In this document: positions 14,965-24,138 of the stretch, in pieces
Layout of the letters: every line of letters starts with the position of its first letter
Position numbering within the stretch: the stretch's first letter is position 1
Assembly (NCBI GenBank): GCA_015067845.1
Contig: SVLT01000001.1
Coordinates: 106,938 to 170,937, forward strand
Direction: 5' to 3'
Origin: Oscillospiraceae bacterium
GTDB taxonomy: Bacteria > Bacillota > Clostridia > Oscillospirales > Oscillospiraceae
DNA length: 64,000 bases
Notes under the pieces: generated by a model
Told to the model about the DNA's origin: nothing
The model's database searches: none
The model's input: the letters and a program-made list of their open reading frames with translations, nothing else
Made by a program: the position numbers and the translations under genes

Positions 14965-16326
14965 ATGAAAACCCAGTATAACTTAGACCTTTACATCAAG
15001 AAGATGCAAAACAAAGGCATCCGTCTGCACAGCGCGCTTCTCTATTCCAATTATGAATTACAGGAAGTACATTATTTCCCGCCCTATGACCGGGAAATGC
15101 GTCACCGCGCTTATTCCACCACCAAATCCTTTGTGGCTATTGCCGTGGGTAAATTGTACACCCAGGGGCTGATCAATCTGGACGATAAGATCGTGGATTA
15201 TTTCCGCGAGGAATTCCAGCTGGGACAGCTGCCGGAATATCTGGAAAACAACACCATCCGGAATATGCTCATGATGAACACCTGCTACAGCGCTTCTACC
15301 TATGGTCTGCACAGAAAGGACTGGGCGCGCTCCTATTTCGACGCAAAGCCCACCCATCCTGCCGGCACGCTGTGGTTTTACGACAGCTCGGGATCCTATG
15401 TCATGGGCGCGTTGGTCAAGCGTCTGACCGGTAAGGATTTTGTGTCCTACCTGCGTCCGGAATTTGACATTCTTGGCTTGTCTCCTGACATCACCTGCGT
15501 TGCCGGCCCGGACGGCGATATGTGGGCCGGCTCCGGTCTGCTGATCACACCAGAGGATCTTGCCCGTGTGGCCTACTGGATCCTGAATAAGGGCAACTGG
15601 AAGGGCCAGCAGTTGCTGGATCCCCAGTACTGCGTCGATGCCGTTTCTCCCCTGATCTGCAATTACGACGATGTTTCCGCCATTCATGTGAACCGGGGCT
15701 ATGGCTATCAGATCTGGGCGATCCCCAACGGCGGCTTCATCTTCAAGGGCCTGGGCGGTCAGTTTGCCATCGGTTTCCCGGATAAGGATCTGGTTTTCGT
15801 CTGCACCGCGGATGTACAAGGAAATCAGTTTATGTATGACGAGCTGATCGACGGCGTTTATGAGTACATTCTGGGCGAAGATATGACCCCCAGACTGCCC
15901 GCACCGGAAAATGTGTTGGATCAGATCGCAAATGTGATCTACGAAATCGATCCCAATCCCAGTGGCTTTTCTAAGGTTTGTGTCCGCAAGGATGAAAACG
16001 GAACAAGCCTCTGTTATGTCAAAAACGGTGTGGAGCTTGAATTGCCTTTTGACACTGAGCAAGAAATAACCTGCAATTTCCCCGAGACTTTCTACGGTCC
16101 CCAGCTTCTGGACGAAGCACAGAGAATCAATTATAAGTGCCAGATCCAGGCCACATGGGTGGAAAAACACAAGCTCTTCCTCCGGGTTTGGGCAAATGAT
16201 ATCTATGTGGGTAACATGGCGATCAGCCTGTCCTTTGTTGGCGACAAGATCGGCATCAAGATGAGCCGCGCAGCCCAGTTCTTCTTCGATGATTACCAGG
16301 GCTACTACGGCGGCAAAAAGATTTGA
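14965..16326 (+). CDS. beta-lactamase-family serine hydrolase (class C/EstB-like)
   Basis: 453 residues from the ATG at 14965, with GAGGTG six bases upstream; an ATG at 14947 is weaker. The class C / penicillin-binding fold is marked by YSTTKSFVAIAVG (SxxK at about residue 51) and YDSSGSYVMGALVK (the YxS/N motif, about 137). There is no signal peptide, so it is cytoplasmic. An extra C-terminal domain (about 310-453, with VCVRKDENGTSLCYV and a terminal beta-rich part) is of a kind found in Clostridia esterase-like members. It is more likely an esterase or peptidase than a resistance enzyme. Confidence 0.85.
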   Translation: MKTQYNLDLYIKKMQNKGIRLHSALLYSNYELQEVHYFPPYDREMRHRAYSTTKSFVAIAVGKLYTQGLINLDDKIVDYFREEFQLGQLPEYLENNTIRNMLMMNTCYSASTYGLHRKDWARSYFDAKPTHPAGTLWFYDSSGSYVMGALVKRLTGKDFVSYLRPEFDILGLSPDITCVAGPDGDMWAGSGLLITPEDLARVAYWILNKGNWKGQQLLDPQYCVDAVSPLICNYDDVSAIHVNRGYGYQIWAIPNGGFIFKGLGGQFAIGFPDKDLVFVCTADVQGNQFMYDELIDGVYEYILGEDMTPRLPAPENVLDQIANVIYEIDPNPSGFSKVCVRKDENGTSLCYVKNGVELELPFDTEQEITCNFPETFYGPQLLDEAQRINYKCQIQATWVEKHKLFLRVWANDIYVGNMAISLSFVGDKIGIKMSRAAQFFFDDYQGYYGGKKI

Positions 16327-16334
16327 TTAAATTT

Positions 16335-16361
16335 ACACCCCAGCCAATTCGGCTGGGGTGT
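16335..16361. terminator. bidirectional terminator between serine hydrolase and cysteine desulfurase
   Basis: Stem ACACCCCAGCC/GGCTGGGGTGT (16335-16345 with 16351-16361). Confidence 0.75.
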
Positions 16362-16364
16362 TGC

Positions 16365-17492
16365 TTATCTGTTTTTCCAATCCAGAATCGTCTGAACACC
16401 TGCAAGCAAGGCGTCAACATCCGACTGTGTCGTCTCCCGGCTGAGAGAAATACGGAAGGAACTGTCCATAATCTGGGGCGGCAGACCCATAGCCGTCAGC
16501 GTATGACTCCGGTGCCCCTTGGCGCAGGCAGATCCGGCAGAAACACAGATGCCGGCATCCTGCAAGATATTGATGGAGTTTTGCGTTGGTACGCCGGGAA
16601 TGGACACGGAAAGAATATGGGGCGCATCGTGACAACCGTTGATCACCACGCCATCCTTGTTGGACAAGGCATCCACGATTTGTGTCAAAAGAGCCTTCTC
16701 TCTTTCCATATCCGCCGCAAAGGCAGCCCGCACCTCATCGCAAGCGGCAGCAAAGCCGAAAATTGCCGGTGTGGCCTCTGTTCCGCTGCGAAGTCCGCTT
16801 TCTTGGCCGCCGCCTAACAGCAACGGCGGAAAGGATTTCAGCTTCGGACTGATATACAAGGCACCGCAGCCCTTTGGTCCGTGCACCTTATGGGCCGAAA
16901 CAGAAATCAGATCCGCGCCAAATGTCTTTGCGTCAAAGGGTATCTTCAAAAATCCCTGCACAGCATCCGTATGGAACAGCGCATTGGGGCACAGCTTGTG
17001 GGTCAATTTCGCCATTTGAGCAATAGGCATAACCGAGCCCACCTCGTTATTGACCATCATAACGGACACCAATATGGTATCAGAACGAAGTGCGGCTTTC
17101 AATTGATCCGCTGTGATCCGCCCCAGAGAGTCCGGTTGCAGGTATGTAACCTCGTAACCCTGTGTTTCCAGCTCTTTCATGGTGTTCAGCACGGCGTGAT
17201 GCTCAATGGTGGTGGTCACAATGTGTTTTCCCCGCTTTCCCAGCCGCTTCACAGCCCCCAGGATGGCCCAATTGTCCGCTTCCGTGCCACCGGAAGTAAA
17301 GAACACCCGATCGTTTTCCGCGCCCATAGCGGCCGCTACCCGGCTTCTGGCAACGCGCAGCTCTTTTGCGCCGTCAATACCGAACTGATACAGGGCGCTG
17401 GGATTTGCCCAGTTATCTGTCAGGGCTTTTGTCATTGCCGCCACAGCGGCCTGACAGGGCTTTGTGGTAGCAGAATTGTCCAAATAGATCAT
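16365..17492 (-). CDS. cysteine desulfurase (NifS/IscS family)
   Basis: 375 residues from the ATG at 17492, two bases after the mnmE stop. It is a PLP enzyme that takes sulfur from cysteine and passes it on as a persulfide. The start MIYLDNSATTKPC is diagnostic. The PLP lysine is in SVSAHKVHGPKG (about 198) and the catalytic Cys in SAGSACAKGHRSHT (about 317-330). Fusion-like adjacency to mnmE suggests it supplies sulfur for mnm5s2U34 tRNA thiolation, working with MnmA, which is not in the window. A partner IscU is absent nearby, so it need not be the main Fe-S system. Confidence 0.93.
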   Translation of the reverse strand: MIYLDNSATTKPCQAAVAAMTKALTDNWANPSALYQFGIDGAKELRVARSRVAAAMGAENDRVFFTSGGTEADNWAILGAVKRLGKRGKHIVTTTIEHHAVLNTMKELETQGYEVTYLQPDSLGRITADQLKAALRSDTILVSVMMVNNEVGSVMPIAQMAKLTHKLCPNALFHTDAVQGFLKIPFDAKTFGADLISVSAHKVHGPKGCGALYISPKLKSFPPLLLGGGQESGLRSGTEATPAIFGFAAACDEVRAAFAADMEREKALLTQIVDALSNKDGVVINGCHDAPHILSVSIPGVPTQNSINILQDAGICVSAGSACAKGHRSHTLTAMGLPPQIMDSSFRISLSRETTQSDVDALLAGVQTILDWKNR

Positions 17493-17494
17493 AC

Positions 17495-18856
17495 TTACTT
17501 TCCTACACAAAATCTTTCAAAAATTCTTGCGGTAATATCCTCCCGCACCGTTGCCCCTATGACCTCGCCCATGGCTTCCATGGCTTGTTCCACATCGGTC
17601 AACACCACATCAGGGGTCTGCTGAGCTCTCAGTCCGGCAAGTGCACGGAGCATGGCTTCATAAGCTCTGCGGCAGGCATCGTACTGCCGGGCATTGGTAA
17701 GGATCGATCCGTCGCAGGGCGTATCACCCGCAAACATCACATCCACCGCATCCGCAAGCAGCTCCAACCCTGCTCCTGTGGCGGCGGATATTTCGATCAC
17801 CTGCATAAACGGCAGGTCACCGGGCACAACCTTACTTCCAACATCCGACTTATTGATCAGCGCAATGGCATGCTCATGCTCTACGCAAAGCTCAATGATC
17901 GCCCGGTCATCTTCCGTCAATGGTGTACTGCCGTCGCATACGAACAAGACAAGGTCTGCATTCTCAATTGCCTCTTTGGAACGCTCCACGCCCATTGCTT
18001 CGATCCGATCTTCCGTTTCCCGGATGCCGGCGGTATCGATCAGACGCAGCCGCGTGGATCCCAGCATCACGGATTCTTCCACCGTGTCCCGGGTAGTTCC
18101 GGCGACCTCGGTTACGATGACACGCTCGTAACCGACAAGGGCGTTCAGAAGGCTGCTCTTACCCACATTGGGTCGGCCTACAATGGCTGCCGCAACGCCG
18201 TGTCGCAGGATCTTGCCCTGCCCGTAGGTTTTCAGTACCGCTTCCAATGCCTTCGTATCGGCTTTCAGCGGTTTTTCATAGTTAGCTAGGCCAAAATCTT
18301 CGATATCCTCATCAGGATAATCCAAAACCGCGTAGAAATGACTGCACAGATCCCGCAGGTCCTCATAAATGGGCCGCAAACGCTTTTGCAGCGCACCGCC
18401 CACCTGCCCGGCGGCATTAGCGGCCGCATCTGCAGTGTCCGCCTCAATAAGATCGATCACTGCTTCCGCCTGAGTCAGATCCAGCTTGCCGTTCAAAAAG
18501 GCGCGCTTGGTGAATTCGCCGCGCTTGGCAGGTGCGGCACCGGCAATGTACAGACTCTCCAGACCGGCAGCAAGCACAGCCGGTGAACCGTGGCAATGAA
18601 ATTCCACCGTGTCCTCTCCGGTATAGGTATGGGGTGCCCGGGTATAGATGGCGCAGCATTGGTCGATGACCCGTCCGGCCTTGTCATGGAGCGTTCCCAA
18701 AACCAATTGACGGTTCGGTGCGTCCGCAAGGGATTTTCCACTATTAAGGGCAAAGACCTTGCCCGCGATCAGTGCGCAGTCGTCACCGGTCATACGAATG
18801 ATACCGATGGCAGACACGGTCAGACCGGTAGAAACAGCAGCGATGGTATGGGACAT
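17495..18856 (-). CDS. mnmE: tRNA uridine-5-carboxymethylaminomethyl modification GTPase
   Basis: 453 residues, full length. With MnmG it builds the cmnm5 group on U34 of certain tRNAs. An N-terminal tetrahydrofolate-binding domain (1-118) is followed by a helical domain split by the G domain: GRPNVGKSSLLN (about 227-238), TTRDTVEE (G2/G3 region), DTAG, NKSD (G4). It ends in FERFCVGK, the C-terminal CxGK motif with the functional Cys. The ATG has AAGGAGGGG upstream. It is followed after 2 bp by a cysteine desulfurase, joining both arms of U34 modification. Confidence 0.97.
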   Translation of the reverse strand: MSHTIAAVSTGLTVSAIGIIRMTGDDCALIAGKVFALNSGKSLADAPNRQLVLGTLHDKAGRVIDQCCAIYTRAPHTYTGEDTVEFHCHGSPAVLAAGLESLYIAGAAPAKRGEFTKRAFLNGKLDLTQAEAVIDLIEADTADAAANAAGQVGGALQKRLRPIYEDLRDLCSHFYAVLDYPDEDIEDFGLANYEKPLKADTKALEAVLKTYGQGKILRHGVAAAIVGRPNVGKSSLLNALVGYERVIVTEVAGTTRDTVEESVMLGSTRLRLIDTAGIRETEDRIEAMGVERSKEAIENADLVLFVCDGSTPLTEDDRAIIELCVEHEHAIALINKSDVGSKVVPGDLPFMQVIEISAATGAGLELLADAVDVMFAGDTPCDGSILTNARQYDACRRAYEAMLRALAGLRAQQTPDVVLTDVEQAMEAMGEVIGATVREDITARIFERFCVGK

Positions 18857-18923
18857 ACTTGCCCCTCCTTGATTTTTCTTTCTATTATAACACGAAACCG
18901 CAAAATTGCAACATGGGCAAACC

Positions 18924-18952
18924 TTGACTTTTTTGCGGTCAAATCATATGAT
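18924..18952 (+). promoter_or_regulatory. promoter of the radical SAM gene
   Basis: TTGACT (18924-18929), 17 bases, TATGAT (18947-18952). Confidence 0.75.
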
Positions 18953-18978
18953 ATAGAAAACCGCAAAAGGGGGCAGCT

Positions 18979-19815
18979 ATGAAACGTTTTCGTAAGATCT
19001 ATCTGGAAATATCCAACATCTGCAATTTGAAATGTTCCTTTTGCCCCGGCACGAAGCGGCAAAAGCACACCTTGACAGAGCAGGACTTTGCAGCCTTGCT
19101 CCCAAAGCTGCGCCCCTGGACGGATTTTCTCTATTTCCACCTCATGGGCGAGCCGCTGTGTCATCCGCAGGTGTTCCGTTTTCTGGAGCTTGCCGGTAAA
19201 GCTGGCTTCAAAGTCATTTTGACAACCAACGGTACCTTGCTTTCCAAATACGCAGATGCTCTGTGCAACGCTCCGGGGTTGCATAAAGTGAATATCTCTC
19301 TTCACGCTTTCGAGGCAAACGACTTTTCCATGCCCTTTGAGGAATATCTGAAAGGCTGTTTTTCATTCGGCCAAAAAGCAGAAAATAAGATTTTGGTGTC
19401 CTACCGTCTGTGGAACAACGGCGGCGCTGATACCAAAAATGCCCAAATCCTGAGCGTATTACACGATTATTTTCCCGAACCCTGGGTGGACGAGGGACGG
19501 GGTATCCGCATCGGTCAGCGGATCTATCTTGAGCATGGCGATAAATTCGACTGGCCGGATCTGTCCGCACCAATCCAGGGTGACCGGGTGTTCTGTTACG
19601 GTATGCAGGATCATATCGGCGTGCTGTGCGACGGCACAGTCGTTCCCTGCTGTCTGGATCATGATGGGGACATCGCCCTTGGAAATCTCTTTGATTCTGA
19701 ATTAGGAGCTATTTTGGATACACCGCGGGCAAAGGCCATCTTTGACGGATTCAATACCGGAAACGCACCGGAAGAACTGTGCCGCCGCTGCGGCTATGCC
19801 GCACGATTTCGATAA
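18979..19815 (+). CDS. radical SAM protein with SPASM-like C-terminus
   Basis: 278 residues. The 4Fe-4S motif is ICNLKCSFCPG (cysteines at about 15, 19 and 22), and GEP/TTNGTLL segments match the SAM-binding barrel. The C-terminal half has the cysteines CYGMQDH, VPCCLDHDG and CRRCG, a compact SPASM/twitch arrangement for auxiliary clusters. SPASM proteins modify peptides or assemble cofactors, but there is no precursor peptide or maturase neighbour here, so the substrate is unknown. Monocistronic, with its own promoter and terminator. Confidence 0.85.
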   Translation: MKRFRKIYLEISNICNLKCSFCPGTKRQKHTLTEQDFAALLPKLRPWTDFLYFHLMGEPLCHPQVFRFLELAGKAGFKVILTTNGTLLSKYADALCNAPGLHKVNISLHAFEANDFSMPFEEYLKGCFSFGQKAENKILVSYRLWNNGGADTKNAQILSVLHDYFPEPWVDEGRGIRIGQRIYLEHGDKFDWPDLSAPIQGDRVFCYGMQDHIGVLCDGTVVPCCLDHDGDIALGNLFDSELGAILDTPRAKAIFDGFNTGNAPEELCRRCGYAARFR

Positions 19816-19818
19816 AGA

Positions 19819-19847
19819 AGAACCCGTAAGCAACGCTTACGGGTTCT
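19819..19847. terminator. terminator between the radical SAM gene and yajC
   Basis: Stem AGAACCCGTAAGC/GCTTACGGGTTCT (19819-19831 with 19835-19847). Usable from both strands. Confidence 0.85.
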
Positions 19848-19853
19848 AAACTT

Positions 19854-20258
19854 TTACTTATCTTCCTTTTTTGCCTTGGCAGCCTTCTTGGCGGCCTTTG
19901 CTTTCGCCCGCTCTTCCTCTGCCTTCTTAGCAGCTTCCTTAGCGGCCTCAGCGGCTGTCTCGTTGGTGGACAGCGCCCACTTTGCAAGCTCAATACGAAC
20001 CTGATCTGCACCGGTCTCAATGACGAACTTGTCTTCCTTCACATCCACGACCTTGCCGACGATACCACCGATGGTGGTGATCTTGTCGCCGTTCTTGATG
20101 CCGCTGCGCAGCTGCTCAGCTTCTTTCTTGCGCTTGTTCTCGGGACGGATGATCAAGAAATAGAACACCGCCACCATGATCAGCAACATGGGCAGCATGC
20201 TCAGCAGGCCGCCGGAGGGATCGGTAGTAGTTGTAGTTTCAGCTAAAAAATTAAACAT
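19854..20258 (-). CDS. yajC: preprotein translocase subunit YajC
   Basis: 134 residues, a little longer than usual because of a Lys/Ala/Glu-rich C-terminal tail (about 95-134, EAAKKAEEERAKAKAAKKAA). One membrane helix (about 20-38, LPMLLIMVAVFYFLIIRP) carries the YajC hallmark FLIIRPENKRKKE, followed by the KNGDKITTIGGIVGKV motif. It is an accessory part of the SecDF-YajC complex. The tgt-yajC order is widely conserved, and secDF would be expected next, but here the operon ends at the shared terminator. Confidence 0.93.
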   Translation of the reverse strand: MFNFLAETTTTTDPSGGLLSMLPMLLIMVAVFYFLIIRPENKRKKEAEQLRSGIKNGDKITTIGGIVGKVVDVKEDKFVIETGADQVRIELAKWALSTNETAAEAAKEAAKKAEEERAKAKAAKKAAKAKKEDK

Positions 20259-20327
20259 GGGATGAACTCCTTTGCAGTTTTATAACGAACTTATTATACC
20301 ATCATTCCCATAAATTGCAAGGAAAAT

Positions 20328-21458
20328 TTAGATCCTTTGGCTTAATTTAACAGAATATTCACGGCGGAAGGCATCAAATGTTCCGTTATCCAGCGCATCA
20401 CGGATCTTCTCCATCAATTTATTGTAGAAATACAGGTTGTGCATCACGCTCAGGCGCATGGCAAGCATTTCCTCCGCCGCAAACAGGTGGCGGATATACG
20501 CCCGGGAATATCTGCGGCACACGGGGCAGTCGCACTCCGGATCAATGGGGCTCTCATCCGTAATATATTTTGCATTTTTCAAATTGATCGCACCACTCCA
20601 AGTAAAGAGCCGGGCGTGACGGGCATTCCGGGCAGGCATGACACAGTCGAAGAAATCAACACCCCGGGCAACCGCCTCGATGATGTTGCTGGGCGTGCCA
20701 ACACCCATGAGATAACGGGTCTTGTCTGTCGGCATGTAGGGCTCGACTGCCTCAATGATGTCGTACATTTCCTCCGCTGTTTCGCCCACAGCCAGACCGC
20801 CAATGGCATAGCCGGGCAGGTCAAGGTCAGCGATGCGCTTCATGTGGTCGATACGGATGTCGGGATAGGTGCCGCCCTGGTTGATGCCCCAGAGCATCTG
20901 CTGAGGATTGACCGTATCCGGCAGAGCATTCAGCCGGGCATTTTCGTCCTTACAGCGAACCAGCCAGCGATAAGTGCGATCAACGCTTTTCAGCACATAA
21001 TCCCGGGGCGCGGGATTTTCAATACACTCATCGAAAGCCATGCAAATATCCGAGCCCAGATTGGACTGGATCTGCATACTTTCCTCCGGGCCCATGAAAA
21101 TCTTTCGTCCGTCGATATGGGATGAAAAATACACGCCCTCTTCCTTGATCTTCCGCAGGCCAGACAGGGAGAATACCTGAAATCCGCCGGAGTCTGTGAG
21201 GATCGGGCCGTCCCAGGTCATGAACTTGTGCAGGCCGCCCATTTCACGGACGACCTTATCCGTGGGGCGCAGATGCAAATGGTAGGTGTTGGAGAGCTCC
21301 ACCTGACAGCCGATATTTTTCAGATCCTCCGCGCTCAGCGCACCCTTGATGGCACCCTGCGTGCCCACATTCATAAATACGGGGGTCTGGACGGTACCGT
21401 GGGCGCAGGTGAATTCACCACGCCGGGCTTTGCCCTCGGTTTTCTTTAATTCAAACAT
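20328..21458 (-). CDS. tgt: tRNA-guanine transglycosylase
   Basis: 376 residues, normal. It exchanges guanine 34 for preQ1 in tRNAs with GUN anticodons. Key parts: MTWDGPILTDSGGFQVFSL with the general base Asp (about 91), the nucleophile Asp in CVMPARNARHARLFTW neighbourhood (HGTVQTPVF ... FFDCVMPAR), and the zinc site CDCPVCRRYSRAYIRHLF (about 307-325). It overlaps the upstream acetyltransferase gene by 8 bp. With queA two genes upstream it forms the late queuosine steps. Confidence 0.97.
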   Translation of the reverse strand: MFELKKTEGKARRGEFTCAHGTVQTPVFMNVGTQGAIKGALSAEDLKNIGCQVELSNTYHLHLRPTDKVVREMGGLHKFMTWDGPILTDSGGFQVFSLSGLRKIKEEGVYFSSHIDGRKIFMGPEESMQIQSNLGSDICMAFDECIENPAPRDYVLKSVDRTYRWLVRCKDENARLNALPDTVNPQQMLWGINQGGTYPDIRIDHMKRIADLDLPGYAIGGLAVGETAEEMYDIIEAVEPYMPTDKTRYLMGVGTPSNIIEAVARGVDFFDCVMPARNARHARLFTWSGAINLKNAKYITDESPIDPECDCPVCRRYSRAYIRHLFAAEEMLAMRLSVMHNLYFYNKLMEKIRDALDNGTFDAFRREYSVKLSQRI

Positions 21459-22020
21459 TTCTTACCTCGCTATTTGGGTTATAACAGATATATAATTTGG
21501 TATCCTCAACTGTGCCGTATCTGGTTTCGTGCTTTACATCTTTCAGGTAATGAAACCCACTCTTTTCGATGACACGTCGGGACTGATTATTTTGGACAAA
21601 ATGCGCACACGTCAGATAATCATATCTGAGTATGGTGAAGCAGTATTCCATAACTGCCTTTACTGCTTCTGCCATCAAACCTTTGCCCCAATGATTTTTG
21701 CTCAAAACATAGCCAATTTCTCTACCAAGGAATTCCGCAGGAATTTCCGGCTCTTCCTTCACATTCTCAATCCCCAGAGAGCCAATTACCTTACCTTTTT
21801 CTTTCAGTACCAGGGCCAATGTCTTTTTCTGCTCCATGAACATATCCAGTATGGACGCAGATTCTTCCATACTTTGATGGTGTGTCCACCCTGCCATTTC
21901 TCCAACGCCGGGAACACTGGCATACTCAAAAAGATCTTGCAGATCCGTCTTTTTCCACGGGCGCAAAATCAGCCGGGGCGTTTCTATTCGAATGTTTGTT
22001 ACATCAATTTTGGCATTCAT
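21451..22020 (-). CDS. GNAT acetyltransferase (RimJ/RimL type)
   Basis: 189 residues from the ATG at 22020. The start RIETPRLILRPWKKTDLQDL and the acetyl-CoA loop region NHWGKGLMAEAVKAVMEYCF (about 115-134) are typical of the RimJ/L branch, which acetylates protein N-termini or small amines. It sits between queA and tgt and overlaps tgt by 8 bp, so it is cotranscribed with queuosine genes. Whether it has any part in that pathway is unknown; GNAT genes are frequent passengers. Confidence 0.88.
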   Translation of the reverse strand: MNAKIDVTNIRIETPRLILRPWKKTDLQDLFEYASVPGVGEMAGWTHHQSMEESASILDMFMEQKKTLALVLKEKGKVIGSLGIENVKEEPEIPAEFLGREIGYVLSKNHWGKGLMAEAVKAVMEYCFTILRYDYLTCAHFVQNNQSRRVIEKSGFHYLKDVKHETRYGTVEDTKLYICYNPNSEVRNV

Positions 22021-22044
22021 ATAACCACCCATATAATCAGGAAT

Positions 22045-22092
22045 GTAGGGGCGGCAACCTGCCGCCCGCGGACGACTAATAGTCGCCCCTAC
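22045..22092. repeat. intergenic inverted repeat, GTAGGGGCG family
   Basis: Outer arms GTAGGGGCG/CGCCCCTAC (22045-22053 with 22084-22092) enclose two smaller hairpins (GCGGCA/TGCCGC and GACT/AGTC). This looks like the short GTAGGGGC...GCCCCTAC repeats dispersed in many Clostridia genomes. Confidence 0.55.
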
Positions 22093-22102
22093 CTTTTATC
22101 CT

Positions 22103-23125
22103 TTAACCTATAAACATCGCATCGCCGAAGCTGAAAAAGCGGTACTTTTCCTTTACGGCTTCTTCGTAGGCACTCAGCACATTTTCCCGTCCCGCAAATG
22201 CGGACACCAGCATCACCAAAGTGCTTTCCGGCAGATGGAAGTTGGTGATCAGGCCATTCATTGCCTTGAATTCATACCCGGGGAAAATAAAGATCTCCGT
22301 CCATTTGGAGCTTGCTTCAAAGGTGCCGTCCTCTTTCACAAGGCTCTCCAGGGTGCGGCAGGAAGTTGTACCAACGCAAATGATACGACCGCCATTGGCC
22401 TTGGTTTGGTTCAGAATGTCCGCAGTCTCCTGAGAGATCATGCAAAGCTCGCTGTGCATGTGATGCTCCGAGATCTCCTCAGTCTTTACCGGCCGGAACG
22501 TGCCCAGACCCACATGCAGGGTCACAAATGCGGTCTGCACGTCTTTATCCCGGGCCTTGTTAAGTAACTCATCAGTCCAATGCAGTCCAGCTGTGGGGGC
22601 AGCCGCAGAGCCGATCTCACTGGAGTAGACTGTCTGATAGCGCTCCTGATCCTGCAATTCTGCCTTGATGTAGGGCGGCAGGGGCATTTTACCCAGCCGT
22701 TCCAGCACTTCCAGAAAGATTCCCTCGTAGTGGAATTCCACGACCCGGTTACCGTCCTCGCGGATGTCCGTAACTGTTGCGGTAAGCTCACCGTTTCCAA
22801 AGATCACACTATGTCCGATCTGCATTTTTCTGCCGGGCTTGCACAGACATTCCCACTTCTTGTCCCCCAGGTCACGCAGAAGCAAAACTTCCACCGCGCC
22901 GCCGGTGGGACGGTGCCCCAACAGCCGGGCAGGAAGTACCCGGGAGTCGTTCATCACCAGACAGTCACCGGGACGCAGATAATCCAGAATATCATAAAAG
23001 TGCTTGTGCTCTACCTTGCCGGAGCTTCGATCCATCACTAAAAGGCGGGAAGAATCCCGCTTTTCCAGAGGTGTCTGGGCGATCAGTTCTTCCGGCAGGT
23101 CATACCAAAAATCATGGGTCTTCAT
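22103..23125 (-). CDS. queA: S-adenosylmethionine:tRNA ribosyltransferase-isomerase
   Basis: 340 residues from the ATG at 23125 (GAGGGA upstream); the in-frame upstream extension overlaps dapA on the other strand. It transfers the ribosyl part of SAM to preQ1-tRNA to form epoxyqueuosine. Diagnostic segments are [20 protein letters not shown] at the start, [28 protein letters not shown] and [11 protein letters not shown]. It heads the queA-GNAT-tgt-yajC operon from the promoter at 23159-23187. Confidence 0.97.
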   Translation of the reverse strand: MKTHDFWYDLPEELIAQTPLEKRDSSRLLVMDRSSGKVEHKHFYDILDYLRPGDCLVMNDSRVLPARLLGHRPTGGAVEVLLLRDLGDKKWECLCKPGRKMQIGHSVIFGNGELTATVTDIREDGNRVVEFHYEGIFLEVLERLGKMPLPPYIKAELQDQERYQTVYSSEIGSAAAPTAGLHWTDELLNKARDKDVQTAFVTLHVGLGTFRPVKTEEISEHHMHSELCMISQETADILNQTKANGGRIICVGTTSCRTLESLVKEDGTFEASSKWTEIFIFPGYEFKAMNGLITNFHLPESTLVMLVSAFAGRENVLSAYEEAVKEKYRFFSFGDAMFIG

Positions 23126-23158
23126 AGCTTTTCCCTCATTCATCAATTTCAATGTTGT

Positions 23159-23187
23159 ATTATAGCCGATTTTCACGCATTTTGCAA
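23159..23187 (-). promoter_or_regulatory. promoter of the queA operon
   Basis: TTGCAA (23187-23182), 17 bases, TATAAT (23164-23159) on the minus strand. Confidence 0.8.
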
Positions 23188-23234
23188 TACGCAAATCCGT
23201 CACAAGAGCATAGACTGGTACGGAGGGATGCACT

Positions 23235-24104
23235 ATGAAAAAACCGTTATTCACCGGGGTCTGCACCGCCCTTGTAACCCCTTTTCTGGGGGATAAAATC
23301 AACGAGCCTATGTTCAAAGTCTTGCTTTCACGTCAAATCCACGCAGGCGTGGATGCCGTCGCAATTGCCGGAACCACCGGAGAATCCCCCACCCTTTCCG
23401 ACGACGAGAAGCTACGCCTGTTCCGCATTGCGAAGGATTTTGTCGGGGATGACATGCTTGTCATTGCCGGGACAGGCTCAAATAACACAAAGCACGCCGT
23501 TTCTCTCAGTGTGGAAGCAGAGAAAATCGGCGCAGATGCTCTGCTTGTGGTCAGTCCGTACTACAACAAAGCAACCCCAGCCGGACTGATCGCCCACTAT
23601 ACCGCCATCGCAAAGGCCGTGTCCATACCCATCATTGTTTACAATGTTCCCAGCCGCACCGGTGTGGACATTCCCGTATCCGTATACGAGGAATTGGCAA
23701 AAATCCCGAATATCGCAGGTGTTAAGGAAGCGTCCACAGACATCGGAAAGATCCTGCGGATTCGCGCCCAATGTCCGGAGTCCTTCTGCATTTGGTCCGG
23801 AAACGACAACCTGACTGTCCCGATACTCTCCCTCGGTGGGATGGGTATTATCTCCGTTGCGTCCAACCTCTTGCCGGAACAGATGAATCTGATGACCTTT
23901 GCCGCATTGGATGGCGATTTCGACACCGCCGCCGCAGTGCAATGCGATCTGCTGCCCTGGACGGATTTTTTGGGGTGTGAGGTCAATCCCATTCCCATCA
24001 AGGCCGCCATGGCACATTACGGACTGGACTGCGGCCATTGCCGTCTGCCATTGACGCCCCTGTCCCCAGCCAACCACAAACTTTTAGAGCAGCTCTCCTC
24101 CTAA
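23235..24104 (+). CDS. dapA: 4-hydroxy-tetrahydrodipicolinate synthase
   Basis: 289 residues with GGAGG upstream. It condenses pyruvate and aspartate semialdehyde in the first step of the lysine/DAP branch. Visible are [14 protein letters not shown] (about 44-57, Thr-Thr pair), [10 protein letters not shown] with the catalytic Tyr (about 136), and VKEASTD with the Schiff-base Lys (about 164). The lysine-inhibition site cannot be judged by eye. It is alone between divergent queA and convergent GDPD. Confidence 0.96.
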   Translation: MKKPLFTGVCTALVTPFLGDKINEPMFKVLLSRQIHAGVDAVAIAGTTGESPTLSDDEKLRLFRIAKDFVGDDMLVIAGTGSNNTKHAVSLSVEAEKIGADALLVVSPYYNKATPAGLIAHYTAIAKAVSIPIIVYNVPSRTGVDIPVSVYEELAKIPNIAGVKEASTDIGKILRIRAQCPESFCIWSGNDNLTVPILSLGGMGIISVASNLLPEQMNLMTFAALDGDFDTAAAVQCDLLPWTDFLGCEVNPIPIKAAMAHYGLDCGHCRLPLTPLSPANHKLLEQLSS

Positions 24105-24109
24105 CAGGA

Positions 24110-24137
24110 AAAGACACCGGCAAAAGCCGGTGTCTTT
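24110..24137. terminator. bidirectional terminator between dapA and the GDPD gene
   Basis: Stem AAAGACACCGGC/GCCGGTGTCTTT (24110-24121 with 24126-24137), loop AAAA. Confidence 0.85.
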
Positions 24138-24138
24138 C

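Noticed and set aside
14965..16326. Beta-lactam resistance gene
   Set aside because: The SxxK hydrolase has no signal peptide and carries an extra C-terminal domain; an esterase or peptidase role is more likely. The same holds for 43947-45080.
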